NCBI RefSeq assembly: GCF_004799665.1
Contig: NZ_CP031310.1
Location: forward strand, 1,356,887 to 1,420,886
DNA from: Halapricum salinum
GTDB taxonomy: Archaea; Halobacteriota; Halobacteria; Halobacteriales; Haloarculaceae
Length of the DNA stretch: 64,000 nt
Reading direction: 5' to 3'
Part shown: positions 50,247 through 59,155 of the stretch, piece after piece
How the letters are laid out: each line of letters opens with the position of its first letter
How positions within the stretch are numbered: position 1 is the stretch's first letter
The notes under the pieces: model-generated
The model's database searches: none
Seen by the model: only the letters and a program-made list of their open reading frames with translations
Told to the model about the DNA's origin: nothing
Position numbers and translations under genes: made by a program

Positions 50247-51335
50247 TCAGGGGACGTACCAGATACCGCGCTCGCGGTCGAACCACGAGCCGATTACGAC
50301 GTGTGGGAGCGCGATGATGCTGACGAAGATACTCCAGAACGCGACGCCGCCGAGCAGGTATCCGCCGCCGCCAAGCGGTTGTGGCGAGAGCAGCCACAGC
50401 AGGGCTGCCAGTCCGAACGTCGCGACGCTGCCAGCGACCAGCACGCCCCACGCGCCCAGTGCCACCAGCCGTGTGTCGTCGCTGTCGAGGATCGTCAGGA
50501 GTCCGTCGGCAGTCTCCTCGCCGTCGGCTGCGGGGTCGCTCGTTACTGCGGTCGTCCGGGCGACCTGCCGTAGCGAGTACCACAGCGGGAAGTACAGCCC
50601 GACGGCGACGACGACCGGGACGACCGCGAAGTACGCGACCAGCAGCAACGTCTCGGCGGCGTCGGCGACGTACGACCCCGTCCCTGCCGACCGGACGTAG
50701 CCCAGCGCGAGGTGAGCAATGGCCAGCCCACCGAAGCCGACCCCGATCAGTTGCCGGGTCAGCGGGAAGTACTGACTCACTGCGGCGAGGCCGCCGGGCT
50801 CGAAGATATCGACCATCAGCGCGCTGAACGTGTGGAACGTCTCTGGAAAGGCGACGATTGGCACGCACATCACCGCCCCACCGCGGACGAGCGCTGCGAG
50901 CGCTCGCTGGGGACGGGTCTGGAGGTGATCGGTGCCGTAGGTCGCGTCCATGACGTGCAGGCCACCGTGACCGCCCTTGGCGATGGCGACCCCGAGCGCC
51001 AGCGCGAGGCCGGCGACCGGGGCGACGAACAGGAGGGCGACGAACCCCGCGATCGAACCCAGGTACAGTCCGACGTATCGCAGCTGGAAGGACGCCGACC
51101 GCCGCCGGAGGTTGTCGAAGTGTTCGAACCCACCGTGCGGGAGGTTCATCGCGACCATCCCGAAGAGGTACACCGCTGCCTGCACCCGCAACGAGAGGTC
51201 GAAGCCGACCACCGTCGCCAGCGCGAACCCGGCCAGCAAGATCGCGAGCGCGATCCGCGAGAGCGCCAGTGCCGTCCCGCCCGGTACCTCAGCCGTGCGC
51301 CACAGAACCGCCCGTCGGGTGGCGTGTTCGGACAT
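50247..51335 (-). CDS. blh: Brp/Blh-family beta-carotene 15,15'-dioxygenase
   Basis: 362 residues from the ATG at 51333-51335, with about eight to ten hydrophobic segments. Conserved His-rich sites of the Brp/Blh family are seen: MNLPHGGFEHFDN near residue 62, KGGHGGLHVMDATYGTDHLQ near 122, and ALPHVVIGSWFDRERGIW at the end. The enzyme cleaves beta-carotene into two retinal molecules, the chromophore of rhodopsins. It precedes crtI by ten bp. No opsin gene is in the window. Confidence 0.88.
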   Translation of the reverse strand: MSEHATRRAVLWRTAEVPGGTALALSRIALAILLAGFALATVVGFDLSLRVQAAVYLFGMVAMNLPHGGFEHFDNLRRRSASFQLRYVGLYLGSIAGFVALLFVAPVAGLALALGVAIAKGGHGGLHVMDATYGTDHLQTRPQRALAALVRGGAVMCVPIVAFPETFHTFSALMVDIFEPGGLAAVSQYFPLTRQLIGVGFGGLAIAHLALGYVRSAGTGSYVADAAETLLLVAYFAVVPVVVAVGLYFPLWYSLRQVARTTAVTSDPAADGEETADGLLTILDSDDTRLVALGAWGVLVAGSVATFGLAALLWLLSPQPLGGGGYLLGGVAFWSIFVSIIALPHVVIGSWFDRERGIWYVP

Positions 51336-51444
51336 CGCAGGCCGTATGGACTGTACCCCGTTCAACGGCGTCCCGAACGTCTGCGGCCTTTTTTATGATC
51401 GAATATCACCACTTTCAAGCCGTATTCTCGAAAATCTCCCCTAT

Positions 51445-52029
51445 ATGAGTCAAGAAACTGACTACAGTATCTCGGGGATAGAGCTCACGGACGATCGCTA
51501 CACCGTCGAGCAGTCGCTGATCCGCAACAAGTACCGCGCCGAAGACGCCGACGGGAACCTCGTCATCCGCGGCAAACAGAAGATGTTCAAGCTGAAAGAG
51601 GAGTTCCCGTTCGTCGACAGCGACGGCGAGGAAGTCTTCAAAGTGAAAGCGGGCGGGATCATCGACGTCGCCGGCGACTACGTCCTCAGCGACGCCCAGA
51701 CTGGCGAGGAGCTCGTCATCCTCGACAACGACTACTCGATCTTCCAGGACACCTGGAAGATCCGCGACGCTCGCGACGAGCGCAAGATCGCCGAGATCAA
51801 CTCCCGTGGTGCGGCCGTCACGCTCGCGCGGAATCTCGTCCCGATCGTCGGGCCGCTGATCCCCCACAAGTACGAGATCAGTGACCTCGACGGCGATCAC
51901 GTCGGGAACATCGAGGGGCAGCTCTCGCTGAAAGACCGCTACGACGTCGTGATCGACGACACCAGCGACGTGCCGAAAGAGCCGATCGTCGCCGCCGCGA
52001 TGGTCATCGACGCGATCCAGAATCACTGA
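51445..52029 (+). CDS. LURP-one-related (scramblase-like) protein
   Basis: 194 residues. GIELTDDRYTVEQSLIRNKYRAEDADGNLVIRGKQKMFKLKEEFPFVDSDGEEVFKVK and DYSIFQDTWKIRDARDERKIAEI, LVPIVGPLIPHKYEISDLDGDHVGNIEGQLSLKDRYDVVIDD are consistent with the LURP-one (DUF567/Tubby-like) beta-barrel fold, here with a C-terminal helix AAAMVIDAIQ. Members are cytosolic, membrane-facing or of unknown role. It is divergent from blh. Confidence 0.78.
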   Translation: MSQETDYSISGIELTDDRYTVEQSLIRNKYRAEDADGNLVIRGKQKMFKLKEEFPFVDSDGEEVFKVKAGGIIDVAGDYVLSDAQTGEELVILDNDYSIFQDTWKIRDARDERKIAEINSRGAAVTLARNLVPIVGPLIPHKYEISDLDGDHVGNIEGQLSLKDRYDVVIDDTSDVPKEPIVAAAMVIDAIQNH

Positions 52030-52035
52030 TCCCCG

Positions 52036-52545
52036 TCACTGTTCGCCTGCGAGTGAGTGCTGGATCGCACCGCCCAGTGCCCCGAACAGCGCCGGGAACA
52101 GGAGACTTCCGAACAGGAGGCTCACGTAGCGGGCCGGGACGGGAACGTTCGAGAACGGCGTCGAGGGCACGAGATAGACAGCCAGCACGACCATCGAACA
52201 CAGGAAGACACCCAGCACGATGCTCGCACCCGCTTTGACCGCTGGCCAGCCCCGGTCTACACGACTCGTCTGGGCGACGACGATCGCACCGCCGGCGATC
52301 GCGGCGAGAAATCCCACACCAGTGGGCACGAGCCACACCAGCGGGAACGTCTGGGCGGCCGCCGCGTAGAACGCGAGCGCGACGCCAGCGACGTAGATCG
52401 TGGCCCCGAATCCGACGGTGGAGAATCCCTCTGGAACGCGGAACGCGACGGCCACGAGGATGCCGACGAGCGCGCCGACGAGCCAGACACCGACCCCGAC
52501 GAGCACGCCGGTCACGAGCGGCGATCGACCCGGTCCGTAGGACAT
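52036..52545 (-). CDS. Predicted membrane protein of unknown function
   Basis: 169 residues from the ATG at 52543-52545. Five hydrophobic segments are visible (about 9-33, 48-62, 67-88, 101-119 and 132-156). The termini are short. Relatives appear to be a halobacterial-only membrane family; no charged catalytic residue is conserved in view. It converges with the LURP-one gene (six bp apart) and is divergent from the repeat-propeller gene. Confidence 0.55.
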   Translation of the reverse strand: MSYGPGRSPLVTGVLVGVGVWLVGALVGILVAVAFRVPEGFSTVGFGATIYVAGVALAFYAAAAQTFPLVWLVPTGVGFLAAIAGGAIVVAQTSRVDRGWPAVKAGASIVLGVFLCSMVVLAVYLVPSTPFSNVPVPARYVSLLFGSLLFPALFGALGGAIQHSLAGEQ

Positions 52546-52625
52546 GTCTCGGTTTGCGGCCACCGGTGCAAAATAGCTGCCGCCCGACCCTCGATTTCAT
52601 GGCCCCTCCCCCCGTGGCTCCGGGT

Positions 52626-53609
52626 ATGCCGACGGTCTACGCGGCGCTGGAGGATCGACTGCTGGCCGCCAGCGGGGACGACGGCTCCTGGCGGACGGTC
52701 GTCCGCCTCGAAGGCCGTGATCTCGAATGCGTCGCCGTCTCACCGGCAGACCCCGACCAGGTGTTCGTCGGTGCGTTCGCCTCGGGACTGTGGCGGAGTA
52801 CGAACGCCGGGCGGGACTTCGATCGCGCCTGGCTCGCGGACGCCCCGGGAGCCGTGACGGCCGCTGCCGTCTCGCCACACGATCCAGCCGTCGTCTGGAC
52901 CGGTACCGAACCGAGCAAGGTCTATCGATCGCCTGACGCGGGCGATTCCTGGGACCTCCGTCCCGGACTGGCCTCGCTGCCCTCCGCCGGGGAGTGGTCG
53001 TTTCCGCCACGGCCCGAGACCCATCACGTCCGCTGGATCGAACCCGATCCTCACACTCGGGAGCGCCTCTACGTCGGGATCGAGGCCGGCGCGCTCGTCT
53101 GGACCGACGACGGCGGTGCGACCTGGCGGGATCGGCCCGAGGACGCCCCACACGATCCCCATGAGCTCGCGACCGATCCCGACGAGCCGGGTCGTGTCTA
53201 CGCCGCTGCCGGCGACGGCTACGCCGAATCCACTGATGCGGGCGATTCCTGGACCTTCCCACAGACCGGGCTGGACCACCGCTACGTCTGGAGTCTCGCA
53301 GTCGACCCTACCGATCCCGAGCACGTCCTGATTTCGGCGGCGACGAGTGCCCACCGCGCGCACAACCCTGACGGCCAGAACTTCGTCTATCGGCGTGTCG
53401 ACGGCCACTGGGAGCGGTCGATGGACGGCCTGCCCGGTCCCGACGGGATTGCCCGCCCCGTGCTCGACGTCGGTCCGGACGGGGCGTTCTACGCGCTGAC
53501 CAACCACGGCCTCTTTCGGTCGCCGACTGGCGACGGTTGGCACCGTCTCCCCGTGGACTGGCTGCCCGAATATCGCGAGCAGGTCCCGCAGGGACTGGCT
53601 GTCGTCTAG
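52626..53609 (+). CDS. BNR/sialidase-like beta-propeller protein
   Basis: 327 residues from the ATG at 52626-52628. Repeated Asp-box units (S/TxDxGxxW) are seen: SPDAGDSWDL near 98, TDDGGATWRD near 159, STDAGDSWTF near 201 and less clear STNAGRDF and SPTGDGWHR elsewhere; this indicates a six- or seven-bladed propeller related to sialidases, photosystem-stability factor YCF48 and VPS10. It has no signal peptide, so it is probably cytosolic. Substrate unknown. Confidence 0.75.
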   Translation: MPTVYAALEDRLLAASGDDGSWRTVVRLEGRDLECVAVSPADPDQVFVGAFASGLWRSTNAGRDFDRAWLADAPGAVTAAAVSPHDPAVVWTGTEPSKVYRSPDAGDSWDLRPGLASLPSAGEWSFPPRPETHHVRWIEPDPHTRERLYVGIEAGALVWTDDGGATWRDRPEDAPHDPHELATDPDEPGRVYAAAGDGYAESTDAGDSWTFPQTGLDHRYVWSLAVDPTDPEHVLISAATSAHRAHNPDGQNFVYRRVDGHWERSMDGLPGPDGIARPVLDVGPDGAFYALTNHGLFRSPTGDGWHRLPVDWLPEYREQVPQGLAVV

Positions 53610-53653
53610 CCGGGCCACGAAGACCTTTCACCCTGCCGGCCGACAACTCGCGT

Positions 53654-54157
53654 ATGGACGACTCTCCCGCCGACCGAACTCCCGGCCTCGAAAGCGACGA
53701 CGAGACCGAATCGGCCGCCCCTCCGTCCGACGAAAGCGTCGCAGACGACTCCCTCGAAGCCGAATTCGAACAAGCGGACGAGACGCCACCGCTCCGCACA
53801 CGACTCCGCAAACTCCTGCTCGGCGTCTCGCTGGGCGCGGTCGCTCTCGCACTGCTTGCGGCACTGCTCCGGCGCGTGCTCGGCGACAGCGAAGACGACG
53901 CCGAAACAGCTGCGGACGACGACCCCGAGACGACTGCCTCCGAGGGCGCCGCGCTCGAACAGGATGATCTCGGCGCCGTACCTGAGCAGGATACTCCCGA
54001 CGCCGAACCTGACATGGAGACTTCCGACGCCGACGAGGAAGTCGAGTCCGTCTCGGACCTCCTGACGGCCGACGCCGAGGGGGCTGCCGCGATGGTCGGT
54101 CTCGGATTCAACCTGCTCGTGCGTGCGCTGGTCGACGACGACGAAGCCGACGCCTGA
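53654..54157 (+). CDS. Acidic single-span membrane protein of unknown function
   Basis: 167 residues. One hydrophobic helix (LLLGVSLGAVALALLAALL, about residues 53-71) separates a 48-residue acidic N terminus from an acidic Glu/Asp/Thr-rich C terminus. The last segment contains a further hydrophobic patch (AAAMVGLGFNLLVRALV). Low complexity makes family assignment unreliable; it may be a peripheral anchor. It starts 44 bp after the propeller gene on the same strand, likely in the same transcript. Confidence 0.5.
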   Translation: MDDSPADRTPGLESDDETESAAPPSDESVADDSLEAEFEQADETPPLRTRLRKLLLGVSLGAVALALLAALLRRVLGDSEDDAETAADDDPETTASEGAALEQDDLGAVPEQDTPDAEPDMETSDADEEVESVSDLLTADAEGAAAMVGLGFNLLVRALVDDDEADA

Positions 54158-54234
54158 TCTCCGACGAAGCACACGCCCGAGCCACGGTTGAGTAGTCCGA
54201 CAGCCTCAAGCGACCGGCCCCGGATCTAGCAGGC

Positions 54235-56676
54235 ATGAACTTTCACGAGGCGGCGAACTTCTGTCTGGAGTTGCGTCGGTTCCCGCCCCGGCGCGGGATC
54301 GACGCCACGCGTGCGCTGCTGTCGGAACTCGACGATCCTCACGCGGACCTTTCGGCCGTGCAGATTGCCGGCTCCAACGGGAAAGGATCGACCGCCCGGA
54401 TGCTCGAGTCAACACTCAGAGAGGCGGGGCTGTCGGTCGGACTCTATACCTCTCCACACCTCGACGACGTTCGGGAACGCGTCCGGGTCGACGGTCGCAA
54501 GATCCCCAAAGCCGACCTCGTCGAGTTCGTCGAGGCGGTCCGTCCCTCCGTCACCGATCGGGCCGCCGACGGCGACGCGCCCACGTTCTTCGAGACGCTC
54601 ACCGTGCTCGCGCTCTGGCACTTCGCCCGCGAAGACGTCGACGTCGCGATTCTGGAAGTCGGCATCGGCGGGAAGTTCGACGCCACCAGCGTCGTCGACC
54701 CCGTCGCCAGTGCCGTCACCAGCGTCACGCTCGAACACACCGACATCCTCGGGGACACGATCGAGGAGATCGCCACCGACAAGGCCCACGTCGCACCCGC
54801 CGACGCGCCCCTGGTGACCGGCGCCACCGGCGGCGCTCGCGAGGCCATTCGAGACGTCGCTGGCGACGTCCTCACCGTCGACGAATCTGACGCTGACGTT
54901 GAATTTGCCTACGACGGAATCGTCGAGACGGGCGGCCGCGTCGAACTCACAGGTGCGGACTTCGCAGTCGAGACGCGCCTGCCGCTGCCCGGATCGCATC
55001 AGGCCCGCAATGCCGGCGTCGCGGCAGCGCTCGCCCGGCAAGTGGCCGACATCGACGAATCGACGCTCGCCCGCGGCCTGCGGAACGCCCACTGGCCGGG
55101 ACGCTTCGAGGTGATGAATCGAGAGCCCCTGACCGTCCTCGACGGGGCGCACAATCCCGGCGGCTGCGAGCAGGTCGCCGAGACTCTGGGTGAGTTCGAC
55201 TACGACGATCTCCACCTCGTCGTCGGCGCGATGGTCGACAAGGATCATCACGGCATCGCTGCCGCACTCCCCGACCCCGATCACGTCGTCGCCTGCCAGG
55301 CCGACGTCGACCGCGCAGAAGACGAGTCGGTCGTTGCTACTGCCTTCGAAGGCGAGTATCCCGACGCCACGGTCGAGACGCGCTCGGACGTGGCTGGGGC
55401 ACTCGAGATCGCGCTGGACGCCGCCGAGTCGGGTGACGCAGTCCTCGTGTCGGGCTCGCTCTACACCGTCCGAGAGGCACGGACCCGCTGGACCCGTAAC
55501 ATGATCCCCAAACGAATCACGGATCTCGAGGACTCTCGCGATGTTATCTCGGGGGCACACGTCACGGACGCGGGCGTCTGGCGGATGCGCGGCAAGGGCG
55601 TCCACCGCGTCGTCAAGACGCGCGTCCAGCCCCGACAGGCCCAGTATCTCAAGGAGGAACTGCTGTCGCTGGGCGGGGAGTGTGCGGTCTCGGCGCTGAA
55701 CAACCAGGACGAAGAACCGCTGGACGTCGTGATGATGGGGACGCTCGCGCAGTTCAAGCGCCTCGCCGACAAACTGGACGGCCAGCCCTACGGCCTCTCG
55801 CCGCTGGCCGACGAGCTGCGCGAGCACCTCGGTATCCAGGTTGAGCCCACGAGTCGAGACTACCCCTGGGAGGACGGCACGGCGATCATGGGCATCCTCA
55901 ACGTCACGCCCGACTCGTTCCACGACGGCGGCGAGTACGACGCCACCGAGGCGGCGGTCGCCCGGGCCGAGGAACTGGTCGAACACGGCGCGGACATCCT
56001 CGATATCGGCGGCGAGTCGACCCGTCCCGGGGCCGATCCCGTCCCCGTCGCCGAGGAGATCGACCGCGTCGTCCCGGTGATCGAACGCCTCGCGGATCTC
56101 GATATCACGATCTCGATCGACACCCGGAAAGCCGCCGTCGCCGAGGCCGCCCTCGAAGCCGGCGCGGACATCCTGAACGACGTCTCGGGACTGGAAGACC
56201 CCGAGATGCGCCACCTCGCCGTCGAGTACGACGCACCCGTCGTCGTGATGCACAGCATCGACACGCCTGTGGACCCCGACCACGAGATCGACTACGACGA
56301 CGTCGTCGAGGACGTCCTCGACCAGTTGACCGAGCGCGTTCTCCTGGCCGAAAAAGCGGGACTCGATCGCAGCCAGATCCTCGTCGATCCGGGGCTCGGC
56401 TTCGGGAAATCTCCCGCCGAGGACTTCGAGATGCTGGGTCGGATCGAGGAGTTTCAGGCGCTGGGCTGTCCCGTGCTGGTCGGCCACTCCCACAAGTCGC
56501 TGTTCGGCCACGTCGGCCTGGACGCCGACGAGCGGACCGAGGCCACGGTCGCGGGGACGGCTCTGGCGGCCGAACGCGGCGCGGACGTGGTCCGTGTCCA
56601 CGACGTGAAGGCCAACGTCGCCGCCCGGGACGTCGTCGCCGCCGCCGACGATCCCGACGCCTTCGACGGGGCGTGA
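54235..56676 (+). CDS. folCP: Folylpolyglutamate synthase-dihydropteroate synthase fusion
   Basis: 813 residues. Residues 1-420 are a Mur-ligase-type FolC: IAGSNGKGSTARMLESTL (P-loop) near 44, TVLALWHFAREDVDVAILEVGIGGKFDATS near 122, and LDGAHNPGGCEQV near 300. Residues 422-530 form a linker domain (VISGAHVTDAGVWRMRGKGVHRVVKTRV, VSALNNQDEEPLDVVMMGTLAQF) seen in some DHPS proteins. Residues 545-805 are FolP: IMGILNVTPDSFHDGG, LDIGGESTRPGADPV, GLGFGKSPAEDFEML, GHSHKSLFG. The combination does glutamylation and pteroate synthesis; the fusion is known in haloarchaea. Confidence 0.92.
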   Translation: MNFHEAANFCLELRRFPPRRGIDATRALLSELDDPHADLSAVQIAGSNGKGSTARMLESTLREAGLSVGLYTSPHLDDVRERVRVDGRKIPKADLVEFVEAVRPSVTDRAADGDAPTFFETLTVLALWHFAREDVDVAILEVGIGGKFDATSVVDPVASAVTSVTLEHTDILGDTIEEIATDKAHVAPADAPLVTGATGGAREAIRDVAGDVLTVDESDADVEFAYDGIVETGGRVELTGADFAVETRLPLPGSHQARNAGVAAALARQVADIDESTLARGLRNAHWPGRFEVMNREPLTVLDGAHNPGGCEQVAETLGEFDYDDLHLVVGAMVDKDHHGIAAALPDPDHVVACQADVDRAEDESVVATAFEGEYPDATVETRSDVAGALEIALDAAESGDAVLVSGSLYTVREARTRWTRNMIPKRITDLEDSRDVISGAHVTDAGVWRMRGKGVHRVVKTRVQPRQAQYLKEELLSLGGECAVSALNNQDEEPLDVVMMGTLAQFKRLADKLDGQPYGLSPLADELREHLGIQVEPTSRDYPWEDGTAIMGILNVTPDSFHDGGEYDATEAAVARAEELVEHGADILDIGGESTRPGADPVPVAEEIDRVVPVIERLADLDITISIDTRKAAVAEAALEAGADILNDVSGLEDPEMRHLAVEYDAPVVVMHSIDTPVDPDHEIDYDDVVEDVLDQLTERVLLAEKAGLDRSQILVDPGLGFGKSPAEDFEMLGRIEEFQALGCPVLVGHSHKSLFGHVGLDADERTEATVAGTALAAERGADVVRVHDVKANVAARDVVAAADDPDAFDGA

Positions 56677-56738
56677 CTCTTGTCGCCCGGTGAGAACAGT
56701 CCGACAACGATAGGTAGGAGCGCTCTGACCACCCGGGT

Positions 56739-58031
56739 ATGCGAGTAGATATCGGGAACGCACTGGACGAGGTCGCCACGCCGGGCATCCCGGAGGACGC
56801 GCTGGACCGACTGGACAGCCGCGTCGCCGACGCCCACGAGCGCATCGCCGAGGGCCGTGCCGCCCACGAACACGGCTACGAGTCGCTGAACCTCCCCGAG
56901 ACGGTCGACACCGGCGCGATCCGCGAGGCCGTCGAACCCTTCCAGGGATCGGAGTCGATCATCAACGTCGGCATCGGCGGCTCCGCGCTGGGTTCAGCTA
57001 CCCTCTCGTCGGCGCTGGAAAGCGACGTTGACGCCTACTACCTGGACAACGTCGACCCCGAGTGGATCGAACGTCTCCTCGAGGAGATCGATCTCTCCTC
57101 GACCGCGGTCAACGTCGTCTCCCGCTCGGGCACGACCGCCGAGACCCTCTCGAACTTCCTCGTGGTCCAGCAGGCCATGGAAGACGAAGGCGTCGACTGG
57201 GCCGAGCGCACCTGGGTCACCACCGGCGAGTCGGGCAACCTCCGGGATCTGGCGGACAAACACGATCTGCCGTCGCTCAAGGTCCCTGACGGCGTCCCGG
57301 GCCGCTTCTCGGTCCTCTCGACCGTGGGTCTGGCGTCGGCCGCGCTGCAGGGCCACGACATCGACGCCATCGTCGAGGGGGCGAGAGACGCCGAGCGCTC
57401 GCTCTCCGGCTCGCTGTACGACTCACCGGCCTACGCCTACGGTGCGATCGCCCACGCGCTGGACATCCGTGGCGCGGGCGTCAACGCGATGATGCCCTAC
57501 TCGGAGTCCCTGGAGACCTTCGCGGAGTGGTACGCCCAGCTGTGGGCCGAGAGCCTCGGCAAAGACGGCCTCGGGCAGACGCCCGTCCGCGCGCTCGGCG
57601 CGACCGACCAGCACTCTCAACTCCAGCTCTACCGTGCCGGCCCTCACGACAAGATGGTCACGTTCGTCCAGGTCGCCGACCGCGACGACGTCGCCATCCC
57701 CGAGACGGATCTGGAGGGCCTCTCGTATCTCGGCGGCTCGTCGCTGGGCGAACTCATCGACGCCGAGTTCGAGGCCACCGAAGCGAGCCTGGCTGCGGCG
57801 GACGTTCCCAACGTCCGCATCGAGATCGATCGCGTCGACGAGTACAACCTCGGAAACCTCCTCTACAACATGAAGGCCGCGACCGTGATGGCGGGTGAAC
57901 TCTACGGCATCGACACCTACGTCCAGCCCGCGGTCGAGTGGGGCAAGAAGGCCGCTCGCGGGCTGCTCGGTGGCGGCGACTTCGAGGAGGCCGACGCCGT
58001 GGCCGAGAAGAACGTCTTCGAGATCGAGTAA
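56739..58031 (+). CDS. pgi: Glucose-6-phosphate isomerase
   Basis: 430 residues, shorter than the bacterial/eukaryal enzyme but usual for archaeal Pgi-like forms of the PGI superfamily. Signatures: INVGIGGSALGSATL near residue 76, VVSRSGTTAETL near 127, LSTVGLASAALQG near 190, and a QHSQLQLYRAGPHDKMVTFV region near 289 and GKKAARGLL near the end. It interconverts glucose-6-phosphate and fructose-6-phosphate (gluconeogenesis). It begins 62 bp after folCP. Confidence 0.92.
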   Translation: MRVDIGNALDEVATPGIPEDALDRLDSRVADAHERIAEGRAAHEHGYESLNLPETVDTGAIREAVEPFQGSESIINVGIGGSALGSATLSSALESDVDAYYLDNVDPEWIERLLEEIDLSSTAVNVVSRSGTTAETLSNFLVVQQAMEDEGVDWAERTWVTTGESGNLRDLADKHDLPSLKVPDGVPGRFSVLSTVGLASAALQGHDIDAIVEGARDAERSLSGSLYDSPAYAYGAIAHALDIRGAGVNAMMPYSESLETFAEWYAQLWAESLGKDGLGQTPVRALGATDQHSQLQLYRAGPHDKMVTFVQVADRDDVAIPETDLEGLSYLGGSSLGELIDAEFEATEASLAAADVPNVRIEIDRVDEYNLGNLLYNMKAATVMAGELYGIDTYVQPAVEWGKKAARGLLGGGDFEEADAVAEKNVFEIE

Positions 58032-58093
58032 TCGACCACGACCCCGCCGATTGCAGAATCTTTATCTCGGGTGACAGTGACCGCAGCTAATAG

Positions 58094-58297
58094 ATGGCGT
58101 CTGATCGCACCGACCGGGTGGGGATTGCAATCGCCGTGGCTGCAGTGGTCGTGTTGCTCTACAGCGCGTTCTTCGCGGCGGCATTGTTGCTCGGGCTGAT
58201 CGTCGTCGTCGGACTGGTCGTGCTGTATCTGCTGTGGCGGTTCGTCCGGGCGGCCGAACGGATCGCGACGGCGCTGGAAGCGCAGTCTCCCGAGTAA
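58094..58297 (+). CDS. Small two-helix membrane protein
   Basis: 67 residues with two closely spaced transmembrane helices (VGIAIAVAAVVVLLYSAFFAAALLLGLIVVVGLVVLYLLW, about residues 9-48) and a charged C terminus. It begins 62 bp after pgi. Such microproteins are often overlooked; its function is unknown. Confidence 0.5.
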   Translation: MASDRTDRVGIAIAVAAVVVLLYSAFFAAALLLGLIVVVGLVVLYLLWRFVRAAERIATALEAQSPE

Positions 58298-58362
58298 CGG
58301 TGGCAGCGCCGATCCGCACGCGCCACCCGTGACTTTCCGAGCCTGAAACCGTTCGGCCACCA

Positions 58363-58370
58363 TTTTTATA
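58363..58370 (+). promoter_or_regulatory. TATA box of the ABC transporter operon
   Basis: TTTTTATA about 26 bp upstream of the ATG at 58393, predicting leaderless transcription of the ATPase-permease pair. Confidence 0.55.
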
Positions 58371-58392
58371 CTGGTTGCCCAAGCTGGGAGTG

Positions 58393-59151
58393 ATGACAGC
58401 GCCCTCCCCTGCGATCTCGACGCGCGACCTGACGAAACGCTACGGTGGAACCACTGCCGTCGACGGCCTGACATTCGAGGTACCCAGTGGCGTGGTCTAC
58501 GGCTTTCTGGGACCGAACGGGGCCGGCAAGACCACGACCATGCGAATGCTCACTGGGCTGGTCGAACCCACCGACGGCGACGGCTTCGTCGCCGGAACAC
58601 ACTGCACCGAGCGCCGACACCTCGTCGATCACATCGGCCTCCTCCCGGAAGAGCCGCCGCTGTACGGCGAACTCACCGCGCGTGAGCAACTCCAGTTCGC
58701 CGCCGACCTCCGTGATCTCTCCTGGGAGTCCGTCGAAGAGCGTGCACTCGGTCTCGCGGATTCGCTCGGCCTCGTTCCGGACCTCGACCGGCGGGTCGAC
58801 GGCTTCTCGAAGGGGATGAAACAGAAGACGGCGTTCATCCAAACTGTCCAGCACGACCCGGACGTGGTCTTTCTGGACGAACCCACGTCGGGACTCGACC
58901 CCCGCGCTGCCCGCACTCTCCGGGAGTTGATCGTCGATCTGGCCGCCGCGGACACGACGGTCTTTCTGTCGACGCACATCCTGCCCGTCGTCGAGGAGAT
59001 CGCCGATCAGGTGGGCGTGCTCTACGACGGCCGGCTCGTCTCGGAGGGCTCGCCCGCCGATCTCACAGCCGGGGTCGGCGGCGACGGCGAGGCCGATCTG
59101 GAAGACGCGTTCCTCGAACTGACCGACGAACCCGCGGCCGCCTGGGGGTGA
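58393..59151 (+). CDS. ABC transporter ATP-binding protein
   Basis: 252 residues from the ATG at 58393-58395. Walker A GPNGAGKTTTMRM near residue 41, Q-loop GLLPEEPPLYGELT near 84, signature VDGFSKGMKQKTAFIQT near 137 (an unusual FSKGMKQ variant of LSGGQ), Walker B VVFLDEPTSGLDP near 160 and switch His in STHILPVVEE near 192. It powers the permease encoded four bases downstream; the pairing with one large permease suggests an exporter of the Nod/ABC-2 type. The solute is unknown. Confidence 0.88.
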   Translation: MTAPSPAISTRDLTKRYGGTTAVDGLTFEVPSGVVYGFLGPNGAGKTTTMRMLTGLVEPTDGDGFVAGTHCTERRHLVDHIGLLPEEPPLYGELTAREQLQFAADLRDLSWESVEERALGLADSLGLVPDLDRRVDGFSKGMKQKTAFIQTVQHDPDVVFLDEPTSGLDPRAARTLRELIVDLAAADTTVFLSTHILPVVEEIADQVGVLYDGRLVSEGSPADLTAGVGGDGEADLEDAFLELTDEPAAAWG

Positions 59152-59155
59152 GCCG

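Noticed and set aside
54409-56763. 784-residue open frame antisense to folCP
   Set aside because: Antisense reading of a gene with complete FolC and FolP motifs; composition is typical of a shadow frame.
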